DNA from: Theobroma cacao
Taxonomy: Eukaryota > Streptophyta > Magnoliopsida > Malvales > Malvaceae
Reading direction: 5' to 3'
NCBI RefSeq assembly: GCF_000208745.1
Contig: NC_030850.1
Span: 3,173,800 to 3,237,799, forward strand
Length of the DNA: 64,000 bases
The number at the start of each line of letters is the position of its first letter. Position 1 is the stretch's first letter. Below, piece after piece: positions 12,677 through 24,583 of this stretch. The notes beneath the pieces are model-generated. The model was not told the origin of the DNA. It did no database searches and saw only the letters and a list, made by a program, of their open reading frames with translations. Made by a program: the position numbers and the translations under genes.

Positions 12677-14303
12677 TTATGAAATACCAAACTGTTTTGC
12701 AATATAAAACTCTTTTAAGCTTGCTAAAAAAAGAACCTTGTCGAGGATGGGGCGTGCTTTGCACATCGCCTCTAATGGCTCAACTTTAGGCATGGTGACT
12801 CCTTTACCTTCAGTCATGTCCACTTTCTCATCACCTACCCTTTCCCACTCGAAGCATTGGATCAATGACCCCAAAGCTAGGTTGACCATGCGGTGAGCCA
12901 TGCTTGCCCCAGGACAAGCCCTCATTCCCATACCAAAAGGCATGAACTTGTGACCATCTTTAACTTCAATATTGTCAAACCTTTCGGGCTTGAAACTTGT
13001 TGGATCATCCCACAATCGAGGGTCTCTATGTATAGCCCATGCATTGATCAATACTATGGTGTCGCGGGGTACATTGTATCCGCCTATGGTACACTCATCG
13101 GATGTTCTATGAGGCACCAGGAGTGGGGCGGCCGGGTATAATCGAAGGGTTTCAGACATGATGTTTTGAAGGTAAGGTAGCTTAGCAATATCTGGTTCAT
13201 CAATCAACCTTTCTTGACCAATTTGAGAATCTAGTTCCGCCTTGGCTTTCTTCAACACATTTGGGTGATTTGAGTAAATTTGACATTGCCCATTCTAATG
13301 CGACTGCAGATGTGTCAGTTCCCGCAAGAAGCATAACCTGTCATAGCAATCTCAACATGTTAAGTTCAAGATGAGACAGTGTTCTTCTTGATGCTATTAA
13401 ATAAACAGAGAAAATTTGACTTACAAATACAAGCCCTTTGATAATTGCATCAGTGTAGTACTCAGGCTCTAATTCTTGTAAGGAAAGGAGATGATCGATC
13501 ATTGTATTTCCTCCTTTTCCATTTCGAAGCTCATCAATTAACCCTTGCAGGAACCCGTCCATCCTGTCAGCAAGCCTCATCAATTTTTTCTCATAATTAC
13601 CAACCCATTTCAATATTGGCAGATAATTTCCTGGATTCCCTGCTCCACCATTTTCAAGTACCTCTGCTACAAGGTCCCTAAAGTCCTTTGCCTCACTGTC
13701 ATCAGTCACATCTTCACCATAATATCTCTTCCCCGCAATCATTCTCATGAGATTATTAAATGTCAAGTCTGCAAACATTGATTTAAGCTCTACCTTGGCA
13801 AAAGCTTCATGGGAATTACGAGATAGTTTCAACAATAATCTTTTCACTTCATCTTTTCTAACACCGTGAAACATTTTAAGGCGATTTGATGAGAAGATCT
13901 CAATGGTACTAATACGACGGAGGTTACGCCAGTGGTCCCCGTACGGTGCGCTTATAACAGTGGTATGGTTGTAGCCTAGGTACTTACTCACAAGCAAGTT
14001 TGGGCGGTTCGCCAGCACGATGTCATTTCTGGTGAAGCATTCCTCGACAGCTGAGGGTGATGAGACGACAACAGCAAGGCGCGACCCAAGCTGAAGGGAG
14101 AAGACTGGGCCAAGTTTGTGTGAAAGCTTGAGAAACGCACGGTGAATAGGGGGCTTTAGGAGGTGAAGATGGCCAATGATTGGAAGAGAAGGTGGACTGG
14201 GTGGTAAGTTTTTGTGGCGAGTTTTTGATTGAAACAAGAACCTGAAAGCAAGAAAAATGAGTACAAGGGAAAGAGATGAGTAAATCATTGTGGTTTCTCC
14301 CAT
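12677..14303 (-). pseudogene. CYP81-family cytochrome P450, copy 3 with one frameshift
   Basis: Exon 1 (13425-14303) is clean. It starts with [10 protein letters not shown], has a membrane anchor and then [12 protein letters not shown], and ends at a GTAAGT donor. Exon 2 (12677-13337) starts in phase with [12 protein letters not shown]. About 70 bases in, a T run at 13269-13271 carries one base more than the reading frame of the two sister genes predicts. After it the rest of the protein (ExxR, PERF, heme loop [10 protein letters not shown]) lies in another frame. Only this single base separates the copy from an intact gene, so it may be a homopolymer error in the sequence or a very recent inactivation. 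The C-terminus is about 10 residues longer than in copy 2. The gene is transcribed away from the HOS15-like gene. Confidence 0.85.
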
Positions 14304-14995
14304 TTTTGGTATCCTAGCTCTGTAGCAATAATGTAGAAGAATCTTGAGACTGTCTATTTAAATGTTGTGAACAGGGTATTGTCCACGAAATAATGGAACC
14401 GATTTGACTTGTCTTTCGTATTTTGTGGTCATATTTGGCTCCCTATTAAAGATAATTTTCTGCTTTTCCATCAAATTTCCATGGTTTTGGTCTTCAGGGT
14501 AGCTTTCTTTAGAAAATTCTTGCGGATGTGGTTTTTGCTTGTCGACTTGTCCACTACGGATCACATTGGGATAGTTTTGTTATGCCCAAGCCCACTAACA
14601 TCTACAGCCCAAATTTACTGAAACTGGCTAGTTAAACTGGGCCTGTCTTATGCAAAATCATTCAGCCCAAATCCTTTCGGGCCTAAACAGATATACTGTG
14701 ACCATCCAGATGCGAGGTTATTGCCACGCGGCGTAAACCCAATGGTGGAGTAGGCCTAGCCCCAATAAAAAAGGTTTTGACAGAGCAAAGCAAAAAAAAT
14801 CTTGAAAATGAAATAACAGCTGGAAATTCGGCTCTCTCTTATCTCGACTGTCTCTAAAGCCTCTCGGATTCTGCAAAATAGAATAAAAAGGTTTCTAAGA
14901 CTTCTCCTTTCATTCTATTTCTCTTGGCTTTGCTCCCTCACCTAATGGTAGTCTGAGCTTCTATTGCAGCCGTGGGATTAGGCGACTTCGTAAGT
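14304..14995. promoter_or_regulatory. Divergent intergenic region between CYP81 copy 3 and HOS15-like gene
   Basis: About 690 bp separate the two start codons, so both promoters must lie here. The right part (about 14820-14995) is pyrimidine-rich, like a 5' UTR. An intron-like acceptor (CTATTGCAG, ending 14969) precedes the HOS15 ATG, so a 5'-UTR intron is possible. No specific operator was identified. Confidence 0.5.
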
Positions 14996-17900
14996 ATGAC
15001 CTCCATCACCTCCGTCGAATTGAATTACCTTGTCTTCCGTTACCTTCAAGAGTCAGGTCAGTTGAAACTTTCATTTAATTTCTAAACTCACTCTTCAGGC
15101 TTCTCTATTTCCGAAACTCTTCTGTTTTTCTTTCTGTTTCGTTCTAATTCTATATCCAGTCGATTTTTTTTGCTGTATTTGCAATTAGTGTCTGGGAAAT
15201 GTTATCAGTTATTTTTATTGCTCGTTTAATGTAAAAGAAAAGAAACGAGAAAAAAACTGGTTTAATTGGAGTTGTAAACTGTAATCTTGGGATTAATTTC
15301 TGGCGTTATAATGGGTAAATTGTGGCTCTAGATCCGTGAAAATGGATGGTTGGTATTGGCTATTATTCTCGTTAGGGTTTTGAATCTCATATTTTTATTA
15401 TCAGCGTAGTGGAATTCTGCCGGCTAGGACACTGGATACCTCTATATGAGAATACCTATATGAACTCTCATTTTCGGAATTATTAGTTTGTATAATCATT
15501 GCACTGATGGAAACAGGCATCTTCCAGGTAACATTTTGGATAGTCATAGTATCGAATTGAAAATTTACGTGCATCACTCAGATTTTGTTCACTAATAGGA
15601 ATAAGAAACGTTTTTAGGTTATTTTAATTTGTGCATATTGTTTACTTGTTATATATGGGAAAATAGGCGGAGGATTTCTTGGTTCTACATTATTGTTTTT
15701 CAAGCTTCAAATGAATGGTTCTTATAAATAATGTACAATGGATCTCATCTTCTGCTTATTAAATCCCTGCAGGTTTTACGCATTCGGCATTTACTTTAGG
15801 ATATGAGGCAGGCATTAATAAGTGTACTATTGATGGGAATTTGATTCCGCCTGGGGCTCTTATTACATTTGTTCAAAAAGGACTTCAGTACCTGGAGATG
15901 GAAGCCAACTTGAGTAATGTTAGCATACTTATTCTTATTATTAGTTTTATTATTTTTATCTTTTTTTTTTTGGGGGGGGGGGGGTAGGGGGTGGGTGGGT
16001 GGGCTAAGAGTCTATGTTGATCGTGCTGTGTTTGAGTTTGCAGAATGATGTAGAAATGGATGAAGATTTCTCATTCTTACAACCTTTGGATATAATAACA
16101 AAGGATGTAAATCAATTGCGGCAAATGATAAAAGAGAAAAGGAAGAGTGTCCAAAAGGATAGAGAGAAAGAGAAAGATAAAGATAAAGAGTTTGACCGGG
16201 AACATGAAGGAGAGCGTGGACGAGTAAGAGAGAAAGAAAGACATGAGAGGGAGAAGGAACGTGAAAAGGAAAGGGAGAAGGATCGTGAAAAGGAAAGGGA
16301 GAAGGAACATGAAAAGGAAAGGGAGAAGGAACATGCAAAGGAAAGGGAGAAGGAATGCGAAAAGGAAAGGGAGAAGGTTGAAAGGGATAAGGAGCGAGAA
16401 AAGCAACCGGAGGAACTTGCTGATAGGGATATGGTTATGGATCAAGAAGACAAGGATGTTGTCAAGAATGAAGAAAATGGAACGTCTGTAGGTAAGTCAA
16501 CTCCTTTGTTATAAGTCTTCCTGATTTGGTATCAGTTTCTTTCTGTTAGCCTTGACATTTCTTTAATTGAATATTTGACAATTCACATGAATTTTTTCTT
16601 TATATAGAATTGTAAAATAGCTCTCTTAACCAGTTGCTGGTTGTTCATTTATATTTATATTGCATTGTTGCATTTAGTAGGACCAGAACCTATGGATATT
16701 GCTACTACCTCAGCCCCTGCTTCTCAAGAGGCTTGTGAAATTCCTAATTCTGATGTGACAATTTTGGAAGGGCATACTTCTGAGGTTTGAGCCTTTTTGA
16801 ACCTATTTATTCTTTATGCTCTCCTCTCTCTCACTCTCTGAAGCAGTCTTTGGTTTGTGTCTTTCTTGCAGGTTTGTGCTTGTGCATGGAGTCCAACTGG
16901 TTCACTTCTTGCATCAGGGTTAGTATTTTTCTGTGATAAAATGTTTCTTATGTTGACGGTTTTGTCTTTTATATGTATTTCTTTCCAATTTCTTTATACA
17001 TTTCCTGTCATTTGGCATTTTTGATTTTCAGAACTTGCTGATTTCTGTTGCTTCATGAGATGTACCATGTGTGTTAGTTTAATGCGCACTTATAGAAGTT
17101 CTCATCATTTGAATGATAAATTCAAGCCTTGGTGGCAGTAAACCATTTCGAACAGTCCTCCTGCTCAGTGAATAAGAGGTCTGTAAAAAAAAGTGCAATT
17201 TGTGGACTCTCTGAAGTTGTGTGGCTGTAGGATCTCTGACCATGTGTATTGGTGTTTGTACTGTTGTTGGAATGGAGAGTTGAAGTTCTCCTTGTCTAGC
17301 AGGGATGCTTATTTACACTGTTGATGACATTAATTGAGATCCTTCAAAAAATAAAATAAAATAAAAACTGAGATCTTGCTGCTCTATGCTAAGAGTTCCT
17401 CCATGCATGACTCTGTTCTTCTTGTTGTTTTCTGTTGATTGACATGTCATCTTAGTATTCTTTTGATAAGTTTGTAGCTTTGGGTTTTCATCACAGTTGT
17501 TGCTGTCATGGTAGTGGAGTGTCACTTATTAGTGTATGCATTCACAAAGGTGTTTTTTTTTTTTTTTTTTTTGTGATAGCCCTTGCAGTAACTCTCATTG
17601 CCTCAATTTCTAGGTCTGGAGATTCAACAGCTCGTATTTGGACAATAGCTGATGGGCTTTGCAAATCTGGTACACAAAACAGTCCATTAAATGTTCTGGT
17701 GCTGAAGCATGTAAAAGGAAGAACAAATGAGAAGAGCAAAGACGTGACAACACTCGACTGGAATGTGAGCTCTGTTACTGTGTGGGCTTAAGTTGCCTAC
17801 AAATTTTTGGTACCTTTTAGTACAGATCACCTTCTGCATTTAACACTCTGTCTTCTCACTCCTTTAACTTGATGTAATGGTTTGCAATTCTATATAACAT

Positions 17901-19400
17901 GCTTTGTTATAGGTGCTAATATTAAGCAGGAGAATTAATCAGATTGACTGGTAATAAAAGAATGAGTAGAGATATCATGTAGAAGAAGCAACAAAGAATA
18001 AACTATAGTATCTTGTTTACCAAATTTTCAAATGTAGGAAGATTTTCAAGGAAGTTAGGAAGTGCTGAAATGAAGCCAGTAGGCCTTGGTAATGAGGGTT
18101 CCGTTTGGTTAATGGAAAATAACTTGCTGAAGGAAAATATTTTCTGTGTAAAACATTTTATTGGAAAATCTAATATTTTCTGTTGTTTGGATAAACTACC
18201 GAAAATATTCTCTATTGTTTAGATCGTCTTATAGAATATAATTTCTATCATGACCCATCTTCAAAAATTTTTTCATCTTCAATAATTTTCTACTATGACA
18301 TCATAAAAAATTAGCATTCATCAATTATACATGACATACAAAAGATTTTTTCAATGTTAAAAATATTATATATAAATAATATTTAACCTTTTTTATTTTT
18401 ATTTCGCATCATATTGTTATATTGGTTAGTTTGTCAAGTGAATAAATTATAAATTGAAAATTAAAAGCAATGAGAGATTTTCATTTGTGAAAATTTTATT
18501 TCCTGTGTTATGTAAATGTTTTTCTTTGATTGATCGTAATTATTTTGTATTATACAAAAGATTATAGTACTTAGTCAAAATAATTATAGGTGATATGATC
18601 CTTATGAAATAGTTGAATAAAAATAGTTAATGATGCTTTGTTGAGAAAAAAATAATGAATAAAGTGATGAAAAAAAGAAAAACAATTGAATAGTTGAATA
18701 GTGCTTTGTTAGGAAATAATTGAATAAAATAATGATGCTTTATGGGATCGATCTCAAGGTTTATGAGATCATCCCTAGATCTTTTAGTTTGTTTGAGTAG
18801 ATGGGAAAGTTGATCCATGTTATTGTACCATTCTGTTGTCTAATGGATGTTTGGTTAATAATGGATGCAATTTAATGCTCTAATGTTTTTGCTCTCTTTT
18901 TGTGAAAAGCAATCATTGCTGTCTAAAGTGTATACTTTATTGTTCTTTTGAAGTAAGTGAACTTAAATTGGAAATGCTATGAATGACACTTTAGCTGCTT
19001 ACCTATTTGGTTGTCATTCTTTATAGAAAAAGAATAATTCTTTTGCTAACTGTATTCAGGGTGAGGGGACATCGCTTGCAACAGGTTCATATGATGGCCA
19101 AGCAAGAATTTGGACTACGAATGGTAAGCCATAATGGGTTGCTTTCTTTATGCCATTCTATATCTTGTGATTAAAGTTGACAAATTCTATTACGTTAAAG
19201 CAGCCTTATTTTCCATTTGTCTTTTGGTGCTCATAATGTCCTTCCTTGATAAAACTATTAGCAGGTTACCCAGTCAATATAAGAGGTTTATTTATGATTT
19301 TAACTGAATTTCTTACTTCTTTAGCTATTTATAATTTCATTGTTATATGCTTTTGACTCATTGTGAGAAATCCACGCCTTATCCCCCACCCCCTCCCCTC

Positions 19401-19438
<38 letters not shown>

Positions 19439-21950
19439 AATTATTTCTTGGTTTAGGTGAACTAAGGACTACTTTGAGTAAACACAAAGGACCAATATTT
19501 TCCCTGAAGTGGAACAAAAAGGGTGATTATCTTCTTACAGGAAGCTGTGATAAAACGGCAATTGTGTGGGATGTAAAGGCAGAGGAATGGAAACAGCAGT
19601 TTGAGTTTCACACGGGTAGGCCTTGGGCTAAATTTAAAGATTTAGCTTTTAGTTGCATAACTTCTTTCATCCAGAGTTTCCTCATTTTCACCTTTAGGTC
19701 CAACCCTTGATGTTGATTGGCGCAACAATGTTTCATTTGCAACAAGCTCCACAGACCATATGATATATGTTTGCAAGATTGGAGAAACCCGCCCTATTAA
19801 AACCTTTGCAGGGCATCAGGTTTGTTTCTGGCTTCAATAGTCCAACAATCTCATAATCTTCCTAGGTGATTTTTTTAGTTTTATTCAAAAGAGTGGGTTA
19901 ACTGTTAGATTCAATCAGGATTCAAAGTGAGCTGGAAATGCCAAACCTCAGCCTCCCTCTTCTATGCTTTAACTAATATACTAATTTTGAATGCAACCCT
20001 GTAGGTTTTGGTTGTATGAAATATGTGTTTACTACTGCCTGTAGTGTCTCTCTCAAATTCATCCCCGTTCCACACCCCGCCTTTTTCTTTTCTTCCAATG
20101 TACTTTTTTTCTCTAAACTATTGTTACCTGCAGTTGATGAAAGAAAAGATATAATAACAGTTAGGTCTGAGAACAAGGTTTAGTCTGAGCTGAAAATGCC
20201 AAACCATAAATATGCTTGAACTGATATACCAGTCTTCAATACATCTCATAGTTGTTGTTATATGAAATGTATGTTTATACTCCCTGAAGTGTCTCCCTTA
20301 AATTCATCTTTCCCCACCTTGCCTCCTCTTTCTTTTCTTTCCTTACCTTTTTCTGTTCTAAATTTTGTTATCTGCATCCTGGTAAAGTGCAAAGATTTTA
20401 AGTTTTTATTCAAGCTTTTCCTGTAAAAGAAACAGTTTCAGGAATAAAAGATATTTTTTGTTTCCATCTTCCTTTATTTTACATTTTTTTTTTTTTGAGA
20501 AACAGTTTAGTAGGAAACTTCTACAACAATGAAACAAAGCCTTATGGCTTCTGTAACTTGCCAGCCATGGGCTTAAATTAGTAACTGAAACAATGCTTTA
20601 TTTTGGATTTTGATAAGCAAAACGTTTGAATTGAATTGTATCTCTGCTCTTCTATTGACCTATTTGAACTTTGTGCATTTCAGGGTGAAGTAAATTGTGT
20701 CAAATGGGATCCTACAGGTTCACTATTGGCCTCTTGCTCTGATGATATTACTGCAAAGGTTTTATGCACTACCTTTTTATTATTAGTTAACACACATCTT
20801 TCATTGCATGAAATATACATTTGTGTTTTGATTGCATGTTGTCTGGTTTCTTTTCTTTTTGAAAAATTTTAATTTTAAAACAATATGCCAGCTTTCTGGA
20901 ATGTTATAGCTTTGTTTCTGTCGGTTTTAAGTCCTTTACGTATTAGTGTTCATTTGTTTACTTATTTTTAGGTTTCAACTAATAGAAATTCTTTGTGCAG
21001 ATATGGTGTATGAAGCAGGATAAGTATGTACATGATCTGAGGGAGCATTCTAAGGTACTTTTGAGCCTTTAATTTTTTCAATATATCTGTCTGTGGACAT
21101 GCCTGGGTGCATTTATTTGTAATTTTTAGGACAAAGATTGAATAACTTTTCTGCAGGAGATATATGCCATCAGATGGAGTCCTACGGGGCCTGGGACAAA
21201 CAATCCTAACCAGCAGTTAATTCTTGCAAGGTAAAAATGAGGTGTTGACAGAACCAATATACTTACCTATTTTTGCTAGTGTCATTATATTTCACGTCTG
21301 CCAAGGGAAATCCGTTGGTATTTCGAAGGCAGTCTTTTATTTCAAAGGAATCCATGTAGAGTGTAGACTACCTTACAAGGGCTGCTAGAATCTCCATTAA
21401 AGATTTCCTTAACATTCTCTTACTCTTTTTTCTATGTAGTGCATCATTTGACTCCACAGTGAAGCTGTGGGATGTGGAGTTAGGGAAACTTCTCTACAGT
21501 TTGAATGGACACAGGTACCATACCTCAAATTGGCTCTTCTTTATTTATTTCTTCTATTTAAATGATGATGGCAGTAGAATCATTTTTTAATTATATATTA
21601 TAAGCTTAGTAAACTCTTGTTGATGGTGAATGAGCAATTAGCATGATTTAGACTTTTCTTGAAGGTAACAGGAATCGCATTGCCCTTTGTTTTTTTATTT
21701 TTCACAAGTTTCTTTTGATTAAACTACCAGGGATCCTGTATATTCGGTTGCATTTAGCCCAAATGGAGAGTATCTGGCCAGTGGGTCTCTTGATAAATCC
21801 ATGCATGTCTGGTCCTTAAAGGAAGGAAAGATTGTAAAGACATATACTGGCAATGGGGGTATATTTGAAGTCTGTTGGAACAAGGAAGGTGACAAGATTG
21901 CTGCTTGTTTTGCAAACAATACACTATGTGTCCTGGACTTTAGAATGTGA
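14996..21950 (+). CDS. HOS15: HOS15/TBL1-like LisH-WD40 corepressor protein
   Basis: Fourteen exons join in frame to 1800 nt, 599 aa: 14996-15056, 15773-15918, 16044-16491, 16681-16784, 16872-16918, 17614-17764, 19060-19123, 19457-19615, 19698-19819, 20684-20758, 21001-21054, 21157-21230, 21440-21514, 21731-21950. The N-terminus ([20 protein letters not shown]) is the LisH domain. Residues about 90-200 are a highly charged Lys/Glu/Arg stretch. The C-terminal half is a WD40 propeller with repeats such as [20 protein letters not shown] and SLDKSMHVW. Length and order match Arabidopsis HOS15 (about 613 aa) and animal TBL1/TBLR1. HOS15 is a nuclear substrate receptor and histone-deacetylase partner that represses cold- and stress-related genes. 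Introns vary greatly. Intron 6 (17765-19059) contains AT-rich filler, perhaps an old insertion. Intron 7 ends in a (CT)n tract. Confidence 0.95.
15972..16003 (+). other. G-run with G-quadruplex potential in HOS15 intron 2
   Basis: A T run is followed by 13 or so G, then TAGGGGG and three GTGGG-type repeats, ending before CTAAGAG. Four or more runs of at least three G with 1-2 base loops fit the classic quadruplex pattern. It lies on the coding strand within a 125-nt intron, 40 bases before the acceptor at 16043, so it would be present in the pre-mRNA. Confidence 0.85.
16251..16370 (+). repeat. Five 24-bp tandem coding repeats in HOS15 exon 3
   Basis: Five units of 24 bases, each starting GAGAAGGA and ending AAGGAAAGG, encode eight-residue blocks of Glu, Lys and Arg. 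Because 24 is a multiple of 3, copy-number change would not break the frame. The region likely forms a charged helix or coiled coil between LisH and the WD40 propeller. Confidence 0.92.
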
Positions 21951-22666
21951 CATCCTGGAAAGTTTATCTCCATTTCATGAATTGGAGTTACATGCGCATA
22001 AGATGGCATGTTGCATGCTCTTAGACTAGTAAGTAGAGATTTTTTTTTTTGAATGAATAGTGAAAACTGTAACTTGGGTAGGTTTTTACATTTTCGTTGA
22101 TTAGGTGTTACTAACTAAATTTGGTATTATTGTAAGTTGTAGTTGTCAACTAGGAGTCTGCTTTGGGAGGTAACCAATGATGTATAGAATTGTTTTGCAC
22201 TCAGTCATTGATCTGTGAGCAGAATGAATCCTCAATCTGTACCCGTTCAAGTGAATCAAATCTCTAGTTACTTAGTGGTGGTGCGTGATTAGACAAACCT
22301 CAGGATACCATTTCATGCGCTTGTAGAGGCTGCTCCATGTTATAGTCATTTAGATCATTCATTAAGGTTGGTAATTAAAATTGATGCTGTGCTCGCAGGT
22401 GCATTGAATATGATTTATCCTCATTTTGAGGTTGAATTGCATAAAAAAAGGCTTTGTTGCATAAATAGTTAAATATTTTACCAAAACGAGAATCCTTTGG
22501 AATGAAGTGCTTCTGATTAAGTCTTCATAGGGATAGACCCCGTGCTTTTGCATTTGATTAATATCGGTTCCATTGCTGGGTGATCTGGTTTGCAATTTGA
22601 GCATGCATTCTACAATCACATCCTTGGAACCGAAAAGTGAACAGTGCCATTTGCCCATTTCACAGA
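21951..22666. other. Convergent 3' region between HOS15-like and PPR genes
   Basis: The two genes end toward each other over about 700 bp, which must hold both 3' UTRs and polyadenylation sites. No other gene is supported. Confidence 0.55.
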
Positions 22667-24583
22667 TCACCAGTAGTCCCCGCAAGAACATGACCCATTT
22701 ACAAAATGGTGGAAACGGTTCCGATCCCTCATTACAATTTTACGGCCAGTGATTTTAGAGATCAACTTGGTGGCAGCATGGCAATCTGAACACACGCGGA
22801 GGTTCTTTACAATCTTGATAGGGGTCCCTGGTTGAGTGCAGATAAGCCCATAAGCAAGAGCGAGCTTCTCGCTGTGAACTTCAAGCGACTGCTCTTTTTG
22901 TACATCCCCGATGTCATGTAGTACAATATCTGTTTGTGGGGTGTAACCATGAGCTTTGAGCCAACCATTCATTTCCTCCAACATCGTATATATTTCTTTG
23001 CTTTTTGGGTGTTTCAAATCCCCAGCAAGGAACTCATGCACCTTACTGTTCACTTCAATTGAGCTACAACCAGGCTCCTTTTGTACCCCACTGTCTTTCA
23101 TCAAGGTCCTTATCCTTGCCACCCCTTCCCAATTCCCTTTTGCAGCATACATGTTGGAAAGAAGAATATAAGTTCCTGAATTAGCAACATTGTGGCCAAC
23201 AAGAAACTCCACAATTTTCTCTCCCAAATCAATATTACCATGTAATCTACAGGCCCCAAGCAAAGCTCCCCACAAGATGGGATCAGGCTCTATCTTCATG
23301 TTCTTCGCAAGCTCATATGCCTCTTCCAATCGACCCGCACGACCAAGAAGATTTACCATACATCCATAATGTTCAATCTTGGGTTCAATCCCATACTCGT
23401 CCTTCATTGCATAGAAAAGACTCCATCCCTCGTTAACCAAACCAGCGTGACCACATGCACCCAAAACACCAATGAATGTAATATCGGTAGGGCGCAATCG
23501 AGTCCTGCACATCCCATGAAACAACTCCAATGCCTCTTGGCTAAACCCGTGCAAGGCATACCCTATAATCATCGAATTCCATGCAACAACATCCTTATCA
23601 GGAATCCTATCGAACACTAATCTTGCATCCTCCAAGCTCCCACATTTGCTATACATGTCAATCAAAGCAGTAGCAACACGAACATTCACTTGGATATTAT
23701 TATTATCTATATACGTATGAAGCCATCTGCCTGACTCCAAAGCTCCAAGCTGCGCACAAGCTGAGAGAACAGCTAGAATAGTGATTTCATTTGGCCTAGC
23801 TTTCGCTGCCAACATCCGCCTGAAAAGCACCAAAGCTTCATTAGGCATTCCATGTTGAGCATACCCATCAATCATCACATTCCAACAAACCACGTCCTTC
23901 TTCACCATTCCATCAAACAGCAATCTTGCTTCCTCAAGCTCCCCATGTTTCGCGTAACAAGTTAGCATCGTGGTGAAAGAAACTAAGCTCTTTTCTAGCA
24001 TTCTCTCAAACACTAGTCGGGCAGACCCAATGTCACCCCCTCTCGCGTAAACATCAACCAGACCCGTCTTTACATACAAATCTGAATCAAACCCAAATTT
24101 GATAGCTTGAGAATGAAGCATTTTACCATGTTCAAAGGAACAAGATTTCAATATAGATGAGAAGGTAAACTCATTGGGCTGAACACCTTCAAATAACATC
24201 CGGGTATAGATAAATAGAGCTTCCTGGGACAGACCATGAAGGGCATGGGCATTAATAATAGAAGTGTAAAAAAAGATGTTGGGATTGAGAGTTCGGTTGA
24301 AGAGAGCGAGAGAGTAGTCGAGACGGCCTAGAGAAGAGTAGGAGCGTTGGAGCTTGAAATTTAGGATGGGGTGGTCGTGAAGGCCGCGGCGGAGGAGAGT
24401 TGCGTGGATTTGGAGTAGGTGGTGGATGGAGTTGGATTTGTCTAAGAGGAGAGCTAGTTTGTCCGGTGATGGTGGAAAGCTGGAGGTGGTAGTGGTGGAT
24501 GAGAGAGTGCTACTGTTTATGGGGGGTTGTGGCAGTTGTTGGGTGGTGAAAAGCAGGGTTGAGGACATGCTTGAAGGAAGCAA
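22667..24583 (-). CDS. ELI1: PPR protein of PLS-DYW class, ELI1-like
   Basis: An intronless 638-aa frame. After a Ser/Thr/Pro-rich leader (possible plastid transit peptide) come many degenerate PPR motifs of the PLS type, for example VVCWNVMIDGYAQHGMPNEA and DVVAWNSMIIGYALHGFSQE. These are followed by E/E+ domains and a complete DYW deaminase domain. The HSE motif starts at about His570 with catalytic Glu572. Cys598 and Cys601 follow in CSDCH, and the protein ends CSCGDYW. DYW proteins bind organellar RNA through the PPR tract and deaminate a specific cytidine to uridine. Overall similarity is to Arabidopsis ELI1 (At4g37380, chloroplast). The target site cannot be read off here. The first ATG (24583) is used, and a second Met lies five codons later. 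The intact DYW end suggests an active editing factor. Confidence 0.92.
   Translation of the reverse strand: MLPSSMSSTLLFTTQQLPQPPINSSTLSSTTTTSSFPPSPDKLALLLDKSNSIHHLLQIHATLLRRGLHDHPILNFKLQRSYSSLGRLDYSLALFNRTLNPNIFFYTSIINAHALHGLSQEALFIYTRMLFEGVQPNEFTFSSILKSCSFEHGKMLHSQAIKFGFDSDLYVKTGLVDVYARGGDIGSARLVFERMLEKSLVSFTTMLTCYAKHGELEEARLLFDGMVKKDVVCWNVMIDGYAQHGMPNEALVLFRRMLAAKARPNEITILAVLSACAQLGALESGRWLHTYIDNNNIQVNVRVATALIDMYSKCGSLEDARLVFDRIPDKDVVAWNSMIIGYALHGFSQEALELFHGMCRTRLRPTDITFIGVLGACGHAGLVNEGWSLFYAMKDEYGIEPKIEHYGCMVNLLGRAGRLEEAYELAKNMKIEPDPILWGALLGACRLHGNIDLGEKIVEFLVGHNVANSGTYILLSNMYAAKGNWEGVARIRTLMKDSGVQKEPGCSSIEVNSKVHEFLAGDLKHPKSKEIYTMLEEMNGWLKAHGYTPQTDIVLHDIGDVQKEQSLEVHSEKLALAYGLICTQPGTPIKIVKNLRVCSDCHAATKLISKITGRKIVMRDRNRFHHFVNGSCSCGDYW

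Noticed and set aside
16012..16445. Minus-strand frames rich in Pro, Phe and Leu opposite HOS15 exon 3
   Set aside because: They are the antisense shadow of the Glu/Lys/Arg repeat region.
18050..18860. Possible hAT-like insertion in HOS15 intron 6 (CCGTTTGGTTAATGGAAAAT)
   Set aside because: The words are suggestive, but I could not find matching inverted ends or a target duplication.
22362..22691. 109-aa minus-strand frame overlapping the PPR gene end
   Set aside because: No domain, it overlaps the end of a strong gene, and it lies in the expected 3' UTR.
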